This document shows positions 1-6,329 of a stretch of 6,329 nt of DNA, one piece after another. A model generated the notes under the pieces. It had not been told where the DNA came from, did no database searches, and saw only the letters and a program-made list of their open reading frames with translations. The translations under genes were made by a program, and so were the position numbers. The DNA is from Candidatus Arcticimaribacter sp. (GTDB lineage Bacteria; Bacteroidota; Bacteroidia; Flavobacteriales; Flavobacteriaceae): assembly GCA_011526275.1 (NCBI GenBank), contig WTJP01000110.1, positions 1 to 6,329 on the forward strand, in the 5' to 3' direction. How positions within the stretch are numbered: the first letter of the stretch is position 1; each line of letters starts with the position of its first letter.

Positions 1-1064
1 GAGAGTGGACACGTACCAACGTAGGTCTTTATGCTGGTGCTGATATCGACTTTACTGAAAAATTATTGGTTTCTGTTGCAGGTCGTTACGAAGACTACTC
101 TGATGCAGGTGACAACTTCAGCTGGAAGTTAGCTTCTCGTTATAAAGTGAGCGGAACTACTGCATTACGTGCTAGTGTTTCTACAGGATTTAGAGCACCA
201 ACATTGCACCAACAAAAAATCTCAAACACCCAGTACATCATCGTTTCTGGATCGGCTGAGCCTTTATTGCAAGGAACCATCCAAAACGGTACGCCTGAAG
301 CACGTGCATTGGGAATTGATGATTTGACCAATGAAACTTCTCAAAACCTTTCTGCTGGGATTACTTTCGGAAACGGTAACGGTTTCTCTGGTAGTTTAGA
401 CTTCTACAACATCAAAGTAAACGATCGTGTTCTCTTTACTTCACAAATTGAAGGAGATGCTGCCAACGTGAACACGCCTGGTACTTTAGCTTACAACCTC
501 AACCAAGCTGGTGTTGTAGCCGTACAAGCATGGATCAACGCGGGTAACACCAACACTACTGGTCTTGACTTTGTATTCAACTATAGAAAAGACGCTTTAA
601 ACCTTGGGTTTAACGGGAACTTTAACACGACTACAATTGACAGCGTTGATACGCCTTCTGAACTTGGTTCAGTTGACATCTTCTCGCACAAAGAGCGTAG
701 TCTGATTACAGATTCTCGTCCTAAGTCAAAAATTGCATTAACGGTAGACTATTCTGCAAACAAATTTGACTTTGGATTATACAACACCCACTTTGGTGCT
801 GTAACCGTTGCTCACGATGGAAACAATGCTTCATTGGATCAAGAGCTAGGAGGTAAATTGGTTACCGACTTACGTGTAACTTACAAGTTTACGCCTAACT
901 TAACATTAACAGGAATTGTAAACAATGCCTTTGATGTTTATCCAGACATTACAAACCCGAACACCGGTACGACTTCTGGAGGACGTTTCTTATACTCTAG
1001 CCAAGTACAGCAAATGGGTCAATTAGGACGCAACTACACTATGGCACTTAAATACCGATTCTAA
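1..1064 (+). CDS. TonB-dependent outer-membrane receptor, C-terminal beta-barrel part (5' end outside window)
   Basis: The frame is open from the left edge (first full codon at 3) to TAA at 1062-1064, giving 353 visible residues; a TTG at 66 is not a credible start because coding sequence continues upstream. This is the distal half of a 22-strand barrel that imports a ligand (iron chelate, vitamin, glycan or peptide) using TonB-ExbBD energy. Visible signs are alternating amphipathic strands rich in aromatic residues, the family motif GFRAPT (186-203), the motif NNAFDVYPD near the end (921-947), and a last strand NYTMALKYRF ending in Phe, the usual BAM recognition signal. The plug domain, TonB box and signal peptide are not in view, so the substrate cannot be named. 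No SusD-like partner follows; the next gene is convergent. I am confident of the family and have no basis for the ligand. Confidence 0.93.
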   Translation, partial: EWTRTNVGLYAGADIDFTEKLLVSVAGRYEDYSDAGDNFSWKLASRYKVSGTTALRASVSTGFRAPTLHQQKISNTQYIIVSGSAEPLLQGTIQNGTPEARALGIDDLTNETSQNLSAGITFGNGNGFSGSLDFYNIKVNDRVLFTSQIEGDAANVNTPGTLAYNLNQAGVVAVQAWINAGNTNTTGLDFVFNYRKDALNLGFNGNFNTTTIDSVDTPSELGSVDIFSHKERSLITDSRPKSKIALTVDYSANKFDFGLYNTHFGAVTVAHDGNNASLDQELGGKLVTDLRVTYKFTPNLTLTGIVNNAFDVYPDITNPNTGTTSGGRFLYSSQVQQMGQLGRNYTMALKYRF

Positions 1065-1086
1065 AATCAGTATTTTTTAAGTACAG

Positions 1087-1115
1087 AAAAGCCACCCTTT
1101 CGGGTGGCTTTTTTT
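1087..1115 (+). terminator. Rho-independent terminator of the TonB-dependent receptor gene
   Basis: The inverted repeat GCCACCC / GGGTGGC (1091-1097 and 1102-1108) has a four-base loop TTTC and is followed by seven T (1109-1115). Four A before the stem pair with the first T, extending it to 11 bp. It begins 22 bases after the receptor stop codon, the expected place for an intrinsic terminator reading rightward. The A-run on the left also gives the opposite strand a short T-tract, so some bidirectional activity is possible. Confidence 0.9.
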
Positions 1116-1127
1116 ATAGATAGTCAC

Positions 1128-1155
1128 AAAAAAAACCGCCTCCTTCAAAGCGGTT
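1128..1155 (-). terminator. Rho-independent terminator of trxA
   Basis: On the minus strand AACCGC and GCGGTT (1150-1155 and 1134-1139) form a 6-bp stem. The ten-base apical part may add weak T-A and G-T pairs around a GAAG loop. The stem runs into eight T on that strand (A at 1128-1135). It begins 21 bases beyond the trxA stop codon and sits back to back with the receptor terminator, so the two convergent genes are insulated from each other within 112 bases. Confidence 0.82.
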
Positions 1156-1176
1156 CTTTTATTCGGTAAATTGTAT

Positions 1177-1494
1177 TTACAACAACGTATCTAATGCTTG
1201 AGCGTAGGCTGTTTTTGGGGCTACACCCACTTGACGTCCTACTACTTCTCCGTCTTTAAACACCAAAACCGTGGGGATGTTACGCACCCCGTATTTTGCT
1301 GCAAATTCTTGGTTAGCATCTACGTCTAGCTTTCCTACAATTGCTTTCCCTTCATAGTCCGAGCTAATTTCATCGATGATTGGGCCCACCATTCGGCAAG
1401 GACCGCACCATGCTGCCCAAAAGTCAACCATCACTGGTTTATCTGATTTTAATACTACTTCCTCAAAAGTAGCATCGGTAATTTCTAAAGCCAT
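1177..1494 (-). CDS. trxA: Thioredoxin
   Basis: This encodes a 105-residue cytosolic thioredoxin, close to the roughly 105-109 residues usual for TrxA, with no signal peptide or membrane segment. It is a general dithiol donor, reducing disulfides in ribonucleotide reductase, peroxiredoxins and methionine sulfoxide reductases, and is itself reduced by thioredoxin reductase. The active site is WCGPC with cysteines 30 and 33. The buried acid Asp24 corresponds to E. coli Asp26, and the cis-proline loop is IPT with Pro74. The GPC context and the DVDAN strand are typical of true TrxA rather than TlpA/ResA-type lipoproteins. I chose ATG at 1492-1494: an in-frame TTG at 1510-1512 would add six non-conserved residues and lies within the predicted -7 promoter element. 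The gene follows dnaE by 91 bases on the same strand, has its own likely promoter and ends at its own terminator. Confidence 0.97.
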   Translation of the reverse strand: MALEITDATFEEVVLKSDKPVMVDFWAAWCGPCRMVGPIIDEISSDYEGKAIVGKLDVDANQEFAAKYGVRNIPTVLVFKDGEVVGRQVGVAPKTAYAQALDTLL

Positions 1495-1509
1495 AATTTT
1501 AATTTTTAA

Positions 1510-1543
1510 CAAAGGTATTTAAATTCAAAACGTTTTAGTTCAA
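1510..1543 (-). promoter_or_regulatory. Predicted Bacteroidota-type promoter of trxA
   Basis: On the minus strand TACCTTTG (1510-1517) matches the Bacteroidota -7 consensus TAnnTTTG in every fixed position. A TTG at 1541-1543 lies 23 bases upstream, at the long end of the 17-23 spacing known for the -33 element. Transcription would begin at about 1503-1506, giving a leader of some ten bases before the ATG at 1494. That very short, A-rich leader has no Shine-Dalgarno sequence, which is common in this phylum. It implies that trxA can be transcribed separately from dnaE. No experimental support is available. Confidence 0.6.
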
Positions 1544-1549
1544 CTAAAA
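1533..1549. repeat. 17-bp perfect palindrome across the trxA -33 element, candidate operator
   Basis: TTTTAGTT-C-AACTAAAA has two perfect 8-bp arms around one central base, with the TTG of the proposed -33 element at its centre. A one-base centre makes it a poor RNA hairpin, and no T-tract follows it in the way a terminator would need, so it looks more like a DNA site for a dimeric regulator. It lies 37 bases past the dnaE stop and 39 bases before the trxA start. The arms are A+T-rich, so chance is possible. No regulator can be named. Confidence 0.4.
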
Positions 1550-1585
1550 TTGCTTTCTTCTATATCAGCATCAAGGCAGTTAATT

Positions 1586-4500
1586 TTAATTGAGTTTAAA
1601 CGGTAAGGCTTGCGCGTCCAATTCATCTAACAATTCTTTGGAAACGGCCACTTTTTGCTTCCTGCTGGGCAGGGTGAGTTTGATCTTCTCGGCATTGTGG
1701 AAAACGTCTACCATTAGGGTTTTGTCGCCCTTGTGGGATTTTACCATATCGCCAATGGCGGCAATACGTTCGCGATCGAGCTGTTGAATATCCAATTGCA
1801 AAGTCAAGCGTTTTACATTTTTTTCTAAGGTGTCGTGCAGGCTCTCAAAAGCCAAGAACTGCATGCGTGGCGGACCTATTTTCCCCGTTTCGCGATTGCG
1901 CCAACCCTCGACAATCTTCACACGTAAACGAATAAAACCATTGGGCACGAGGAAATAACGGTACTTTAAATATTCTTCTCCGAAGATTTTAAATTCATAT
2001 TGATCGTCGAAGTCTTCCAATTGAAATATGGCCCATCCTTTCCCGGTTTTGGTGGTTTTATGATCCACCCCGTTAACAATACCCCCAAAACTCAACTCCC
2101 GATTAATCAAAGGATCTAAATCGTTTAATACCGTTAGAGGAGCAGAAGAGAAATACTGCATTTCGCGCTTAAAGTCATCCAAGGGATGTGCCGAGAGGTA
2201 AATCCCCACCACTTCTTTTTCCTGCTTTAGGCGTTCCAATGTCCCCCACTGATCACAAGGCGGGATTTTGATTTCTTCCACCTGCAGAGCACTGTCCTCG
2301 CCAAATAGATTGGTTTGTGATGAATTTAAACTCTCCTGATGTTTCGCCCCATAACGAATGGCCTTTTCCAAGAAGGTAATCCCATCGCCATCAGGGTTGA
2401 AATACTGCGCGCGATGGGTGCGTTCAAAAGAGTCTAATCCTCCGGCTAGGGCTAAATTTTCTAGGGCTTTTTTATTAGCTGCGCGTAAATCAATGCGTTG
2501 GGTCATGTCGATAATCGAACTGTATTTCCCCTCTTTTCGCTGCTCGATAATGGTTTCTACCGCTCCGCGGCCTACCCCTTTTACAGCCCCCATCCCGAAG
2601 CGAATGGCTTGCTCGTCATTCACCGTGAATTTATAGAACGACTCATTCACATCGGGGCCCAAAACGGTTAAGCCCATTCGGCGACATTCCTCCATAAAGA
2701 AGGTCACCTGCTTAATGTCGTTCATGTTGTTCGACAGTACCGCGGCCATATATTCGGCGGGGTAATGTGCTTTAAGGTAAGCGGTTTGATAACCAATCCA
2801 CGCATAACAGGTGGAGTGCGACTTGTTGAAAGCATAAGCGGCAAAGGCCTCCCAGTCTTTCCATATTTTTTCCAACACCTCCTCGGGGTGACCGTTGGCT
2901 TTTCCCCCGTCGATAAACTGTGGTTTCAACTTTTGCAGTAAGGCAAAAATCTTTTTCCCCATGGCTTTCCGCAAAACATCGGCATCACCCTTTGAAAAAC
3001 CGGCTAGCTTTTGCGACAAAAGCATCACTTGCTCTTGATAGACCGTAATTCCATAGGTTTCCTCCAAGTATTCCTCCATAGCTGGGAGGTCATACGAAAT
3101 CTCTTCTTGGCCGTTTTTACGATCGACAAAACTGGGAATGTATTCCAGCGGTCCCGGGCGATAAAGGGCGTTCATCGCAATCAAATCGGCAAAGACAGTG
3201 GGCTTTAAATCTTTTAAATACTTCTGCATTCCCGCCGATTCGTATTGGAAAATCCCTACAGTCTCCCCCCGTTGGAAGAGTTCATAGGTTTTTTGATCGT
3301 CTAGTGGGAAATGGTCTGGATCCAAGTCGATGTTGTGCTTGTACTTGACCAATTTGACCGTGTCTTTGATCAAGGTCAGGGTCTTCAATCCCAAGAAATC
3401 CATCTTCAACAAACCGGCATCTTCTACTACCGAGTTATCGAATTGAGTTACATACAAGTCGGAATCTTTGGCAGTGGCTACAGGGACAAACTGCGTAATA
3501 TCGTCGGGAGTGATGATCACCCCACAAGCGTGAATTCCGGTATTCCGCAACGAACCTTCCAAGACTTTGGCTTGTTGTATGGTTTCCCCTGAAAGGCTTT
3601 CTTCCTCTGCTAAGTTTTTGATTTCATTGACCCGCAAGACTTCCTCTGCCCGAAGCTTTTCCTTGAGTTGAGCGTCGGTAGCACTAAAGATTTTCCCCAG
3701 TTTCATGTTGGGCAACAACTTGGCAATACGGTCGGCTTCACCCAAGGGCAAATCCAATACACGAGCGGTATCGCGAATCGACGATTTAGCTGCCATGGTT
3801 CCATAGGTAATGATTTGCGCAACCTGATTGGACCCGTATTTTTCAATCACATAGTCCATGACACGACCACGCCCTTCATCGTCAAAATCAATATCAATAT
3901 CGGGCATACTCACACGATCGGGATTCAAAAATCGCTCAAAAAGTAAGTCGTACTCTATGGGGTCAATATTGGTAATCTTTAAACAATAGGCCACCACAGA
4001 ACCTGCTGCCGAACCCCGCCCCGGCCCTACCGATACGTCCATCTCGCGAGCAGCTGCAATAAAATCTTGTACAATCAAGAAATAACCCGGATAACCCGTG
4101 TTGGCGATAACGTCCAATTCAAAGTCAATGCGCTCGGTAATTTCATCGGTTAAGTTGGTGTAACGTTGCTTGGCCCCTTCATAGGTCAAATAGCGGAGGT
4201 AGTTGTTTTCCCCTTTCTTCCCATCGGGATCATCGGCGACTTGATAGTCGCTTGGAATGTCAAACTTGGGCAGTAGTACATCGCGCGCCAAAGCAAAAGG
4301 TTCAATTTTATCGACCAAGTCTTGAATGTTCAAAATGGCTTCGGGCACATCTTGAAACAACGATTTCATCTCTTCTTGGGGCTTGAAATAATATTCTTGG
4401 TTGGGAAAGCCATAGCGAAACCCTCGACCGCGCCCAATGGGGGTCGCCTGCTTCTCTCCTTCTTTTACACACAAGAGAATGTCGTGGGCGTTGGCCTCTT

Positions 4501-5905
4501 CCTTGTTGGTGTAATAGGTGTTATTGGTGGCAATTAATGGAATGTTGTATTGTTTGGAGAAAGCCATCAAGACTTCGTTGGCACGGTCCTCTCCTTCTTC
4601 CCCGTGGCGCATCAATTCGATGTATAAATCTTCCCCAAATTGCGCATGCCACCATTGCAGGGCTTCTTCCGCTTGACGGTCGCCTACATTTAAAATTTTG
4701 GCCGGCACTTCCCCATAGGTGTTTCCGGTTAGGACAATGAGGTCGCTTTTGTATTGCTCCACCAATTGGCGATCAATGCGCGGCACATAGTAAAATCCGT
4801 CGACATAGGCCGCAGAGGTGAGCTTGGCTAGGTTGTGATAACCCGCCTTGTTTTTTGCCAAGAAAACAATTTGATATCCATCGTCGCGACGTGTTTTGTC
4901 TTTGTGGTCATCACACACATAAAATTCACAGCCTACAATGGGTTTTATTTTTTGATCCTCCTCTACATTAGCATTGTGCCCTTCAATGGCTTTAATGAAA
5001 TGAAAGGCCCCCATCAAGTTTCCGTGATCGGTGATGGCCACGGCAGGCATCCCGTCGGCGGCGGCGGCTTCAACCAATTGGTTAATGCGTGAGGTCGCTT
5101 GCAGTACCGAGAATTGAGTGTGGTTGTGCAAATGCACAAAAGGCGCATCAGCTAGTGCAGCGTTCACCTCAATACTGGGGCCTGATCCACTGGGACTAGC
5201 TTTTTTCTTTTTTAGTTTTTCTGAAGCCTGTTTAAGGTTGAGATGATCTAAACCAACCAGGGAAAAAGGACTTGTTCGTGCGGTAATTCCTTGGGTAAAC
5301 TCAGCTTGATTGGGCAGTGTCTCGGGGTGAAGGGCATCTCGACGCAGCAGTTCCAAAAAAGCCCGTGAAGTCGCTTCCACGTCGGCCGTTGCATTGTGGG
5401 CTTCATCGAATCGCTCGCCGAAAAGAAAATGATAAAGTTCAGTGAGCGTAGGTAGCTTAAACTTCCCTCCTCGTCCTCCGGGCAATTCACATAAAGTAGC
5501 GGTTTCTTCCGTACAGGTGTCTATGATGGGTTTTCCTTCCAAGACATCGCTCTTTCCCATGCGCAGAAATTCTGCCCCCATGATATTGCGGTCAAAGGAA
5601 ACATTGTGTCCAACAACAAATTGAACGGTGGCTAAAGCAGCATTGAATTTGGCTAGAACGTCTTCCAAAGGCACTCCTTGGTCTGCAGCCAAGGCAGTAG
5701 AAATCCCGTGTACCTGTTCCGAATCAAAGGGAATGGTAAAGCCGTCGGGCTGAATCAAATAGTCTTCATGAGCAACCAACTCCCCTTGCGCATCGTGAAT
5801 TTGCCAAGCAATTTGAATACAGCGTGGCCAGTTTTCACTGTCGCTTAAAGGGGCATCCCAACGTTTGGGAAGGCCGGTTGTTTCGGTGTCGAAGATTAGA
5901 TACAT
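1586..5905 (-). CDS. dnaE: DNA polymerase III subunit alpha with fused N-terminal DEDDh proofreading exonuclease
   Basis: This is the replicative DNA polymerase, complete at 1439 aa; E. coli DnaE is 1160 aa and the extra length is the fused exonuclease. Residues 1-190 form a DnaQ-like 3'-5' exonuclease with D6, E8 (FDTETTG), D105 (HNVSFD), H170 and D175 (HNATAD). A basic, Gly/Ser-rich linker (about 225-255) leads to a PHP domain (about 256-540) with a degraded metal site. The palm has GPGRGSAAGS (627-636), catalytic D671 and D673 in PDIDIDF, and D836 in MDFLGL. Fingers and thumb follow, then a helix-hairpin-helix region (about 1100-1120), an internal clamp-binding motif QTNLF (1197-1201), and an OB fold (about 1271-1315) before the C-terminal domain. 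I chose ATG at 5903-5905, giving MYLIFDTETTG as in relatives; an adjacent in-frame TTG at 5906-5908 is less likely. trxA lies downstream on the same strand. No frameshift is seen, so the gene should be functional. Confidence 0.97.
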   Translation of the reverse strand: MYLIFDTETTGLPKRWDAPLSDSENWPRCIQIAWQIHDAQGELVAHEDYLIQPDGFTIPFDSEQVHGISTALAADQGVPLEDVLAKFNAALATVQFVVGHNVSFDRNIMGAEFLRMGKSDVLEGKPIIDTCTEETATLCELPGGRGGKFKLPTLTELYHFLFGERFDEAHNATADVEATSRAFLELLRRDALHPETLPNQAEFTQGITARTSPFSLVGLDHLNLKQASEKLKKKKASPSGSGPSIEVNAALADAPFVHLHNHTQFSVLQATSRINQLVEAAAADGMPAVAITDHGNLMGAFHFIKAIEGHNANVEEDQKIKPIVGCEFYVCDDHKDKTRRDDGYQIVFLAKNKAGYHNLAKLTSAAYVDGFYYVPRIDRQLVEQYKSDLIVLTGNTYGEVPAKILNVGDRQAEEALQWWHAQFGEDLYIELMRHGEEGEDRANEVLMAFSKQYNIPLIATNNTYYTNKEEANAHDILLCVKEGEKQATPIGRGRGFRYGFPNQEYYFKPQEEMKSLFQDVPEAILNIQDLVDKIEPFALARDVLLPKFDIPSDYQVADDPDGKKGENNYLRYLTYEGAKQRYTNLTDEITERIDFELDVIANTGYPGYFLIVQDFIAAAREMDVSVGPGRGSAAGSVVAYCLKITNIDPIEYDLLFERFLNPDRVSMPDIDIDFDDEGRGRVMDYVIEKYGSNQVAQIITYGTMAAKSSIRDTARVLDLPLGEADRIAKLLPNMKLGKIFSATDAQLKEKLRAEEVLRVNEIKNLAEEESLSGETIQQAKVLEGSLRNTGIHACGVIITPDDITQFVPVATAKDSDLYVTQFDNSVVEDAGLLKMDFLGLKTLTLIKDTVKLVKYKHNIDLDPDHFPLDDQKTYELFQRGETVGIFQYESAGMQKYLKDLKPTVFADLIAMNALYRPGPLEYIPSFVDRKNGQEEISYDLPAMEEYLEETYGITVYQEQVMLLSQKLAGFSKGDADVLRKAMGKKIFALLQKLKPQFIDGGKANGHPEEVLEKIWKDWEAFAAYAFNKSHSTCYAWIGYQTAYLKAHYPAEYMAAVLSNNMNDIKQVTFFMEECRRMGLTVLGPDVNESFYKFTVNDEQAIRFGMGAVKGVGRGAVETIIEQRKEGKYSSIIDMTQRIDLRAANKKALENLALAGGLDSFERTHRAQYFNPDGDGITFLEKAIRYGAKHQESLNSSQTNLFGEDSALQVEEIKIPPCDQWGTLERLKQEKEVVGIYLSAHPLDDFKREMQYFSSAPLTVLNDLDPLINRELSFGGIVNGVDHKTTKTGKGWAIFQLEDFDDQYEFKIFGEEYLKYRYFLVPNGFIRLRVKIVEGWRNRETGKIGPPRMQFLAFESLHDTLEKNVKRLTLQLDIQQLDRERIAAIGDMVKSHKGDKTLMVDVFHNAEKIKLTLPSRKQKVAVSKELLDELDAQALPFKLN

Positions 5906-5910
5906 CAAAA

Positions 5911-5918
5911 CGAAAGTA
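5911..5918 (-). promoter_or_regulatory. Weak candidate -7 element for dnaE
   Basis: On the minus strand TACTTTCG resembles TAnnTTTG with one mismatch and lies five bases before the chosen dnaE ATG. I see no TTG 17-23 bases upstream, and the leader would be almost absent. The true dnaE promoter may be elsewhere in the 104-base gap, which is strongly A+T-rich, so I hold this only as a possibility. Confidence 0.2.
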
Positions 5919-5943
5919 TAAAATTTAAAAAGGGATTAAAAAA

Positions 5944-5961
5944 GGAGTTATGGGGAGTTAT
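5944..5961. repeat. Tandem direct repeat GGAGTTAT with 10-bp period in the dnaE/exonuclease divergent gap
   Basis: GGAGTTAT occurs at 5944-5951 and again at 5954-5961, so the two copies lie on the same face of the helix. They sit midway between the divergent dnaE and exonuclease starts (gap 5906-6009). Such spacing suits side-by-side binding of a regulator to either promoter. With only two short copies this may be coincidence, and no protein can be assigned. Confidence 0.35.
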
Positions 5962-5971
5962 CAACCATTTG

Positions 5972-5994
5972 AAAATCGATTTTTTGTACCTTGG
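5972..5994 (+). promoter_or_regulatory. Candidate promoter/operator region of the exonuclease gene
   Basis: TACCTTGG (5987-5994) matches TAnnTTTG except for one base and ends 15 bases before the exonuclease ATG, the same distance as the trxA -7 element from its ATG. The upstream TTTG (5968-5971) is only 15 bases away, shorter than the usual 17-23, so the -33 match is poor. Just before the -7 lies the 12-bp perfect palindrome AAAATCGATTTT (5972-5983), a possible operator, although A+T-rich palindromes arise easily by chance. Confidence 0.35.
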
Positions 5995-6009
5995 GATTGA
6001 AAAAGAAAA

Positions 6010-6329
6010 ATGCTGATGCCGCTGCTGGAATTTACTGCCAAGGGAATTTACTGTGCCCAAGCCGATGTTTATTTGGATCCCTGGCGCGGGGTGGATAAAG
6101 CCATCATTTCCCACGGACATTCCGACCACGCCCGCTGGGGGAGTAAGCAATACATCACCCACGAAGACAATGTGCCCATCATTCGCCACCGTCTGGGCAA
6201 TATCGCAGTGAGCGGAAAAAAATACGGGGAGTCGTTTTACATCAACGGAGTACAATTTTCATTACATCCTGCGGGTCACGTTCCGGGCTCGGCACAAATT
6301 CGCGTGGAATATCAAGGAGAAGTTTGGGT
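6010..6329 (+). CDS. Ligase-associated DNA exonuclease (metallo-beta-lactamase fold), N-terminal part, 3' end outside window
   Basis: The open frame starts at ATG 6010-6012 and runs off the right edge after 106 codons; an ATG at 6016 is an alternative start. The protein resembles the putative DNA-ligase-associated exonucleases of the beta-CASP/mRNA-3'-processing-factor type. Visible features are the opening FTAKGIYC and YLDPWRGVD, the metal-binding motif HGHSDH (H35, H37, D39, H40), and a third metal-site histidine H90 in PAGHVPGSAQI, followed by a strand ending GEVW. The expected role is two-metal nucleolytic processing of DNA ends in repair. In relatives the gene clusters with an ATP-dependent DNA ligase, an Lhr-type DEXH helicase and the phosphoesterase PdeM; those would lie to the right here and are not seen. 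The upstream bases are A-rich without a Shine-Dalgarno site. The family is well supported; the biochemical activity is inferred. Confidence 0.88.
   Translation, partial: MLMPLLEFTAKGIYCAQADVYLDPWRGVDKAIISHGHSDHARWGSKQYITHEDNVPIIRHRLGNIAVSGKKYGESFYINGVQFSLHPAGHVPGSAQIRVEYQGEVW

Noticed and set aside
66..1064. A complete 332-residue protein starting at TTG 66.
   Set aside because: The same frame continues to the left edge with barrel-like sequence (ending FTEKL just before the TTG), so this is the tail of a longer receptor gene, not a complete gene.
2358..4740. Several plus-strand ORFs of 65-93 codons opposite dnaE.
   Set aside because: They are antisense to conserved polymerase domains and have no family motifs; they are by-products of the codon composition of dnaE.
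5248..5490. An 80-codon minus-strand ORF in a second frame within dnaE.
   Set aside because: It overlaps the linker and exonuclease part of dnaE in another frame, has no recognisable motif, and the dnaE frame is intact throughout.
5950..6000. A 16-codon ORF (ATG at 5950) preceded by AAGGAG, a possible leader peptide ahead of the exonuclease gene.
   Set aside because: The Shine-Dalgarno-like stretch is only two bases from the ATG, too close to work well, SD use is weak in this phylum, and the likely -7 promoter element lies within the ORF. Chance is the simpler explanation.
5905..6255. A 116-codon minus-strand reading frame opposite the start of the exonuclease gene.
   Set aside because: It is antisense to a clearly conserved metallo-beta-lactamase coding sequence, resembles no family I recognise, and ends at the first base of dnaE.

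Overview
The window looks like a chromosomal segment of a member of the Bacteroidota, probably a flavobacterium-like lineage. Three things point there. The replicative polymerase DnaE carries an N-terminal proofreading exonuclease domain, an architecture I know from that group. A promoter of the Bacteroidota type (TTG, long spacer, TAnnTTTG) stands before trxA. The start codons are preceded by A-rich sequence rather than a good Shine-Dalgarno site. No tRNA, rRNA, CRISPR array, insertion sequence or phage gene is visible, and the region reads as ordinary core genome.

Layout, left to right. Positions 1-1064 (+) hold the C-terminal half of a TonB-dependent outer-membrane receptor whose plug domain lies outside the window. 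Positions 1065-1176 hold two back-to-back intrinsic terminators, one for the receptor and one for the convergent gene. Positions 1177-1494 (-) encode a classical thioredoxin (trxA). Positions 1495-1585 are a promoter region with a 17-bp perfect palindrome across the -33 element. Positions 1586-5905 (-) encode the complete DNA polymerase III alpha subunit (dnaE, 1439 aa), and trxA lies downstream of it on the same strand. Positions 5906-6009 are a divergent intergenic region with a phased 8-bp direct repeat and a short palindrome. From 6010 to the right edge (+) is the N-terminal part of a metallo-beta-lactamase-fold exonuclease of the DNA-ligase-associated family.

Functionally, the right two thirds concern DNA: the replicative polymerase is divergent from the first gene of what is probably a DNA repair cluster (exonuclease, ATP-dependent ligase, Lhr-type helicase and phosphoesterase in relatives). 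The most informative observation is within DnaE. The PHP domain, a metal-dependent proofreading site in some DnaE proteins, has lost about five of its nine metal ligands, while the fused DEDDh exonuclease keeps all of its catalytic residues. Proofreading therefore seems to have moved to the fused domain. I did not find evidence of an undescribed system.
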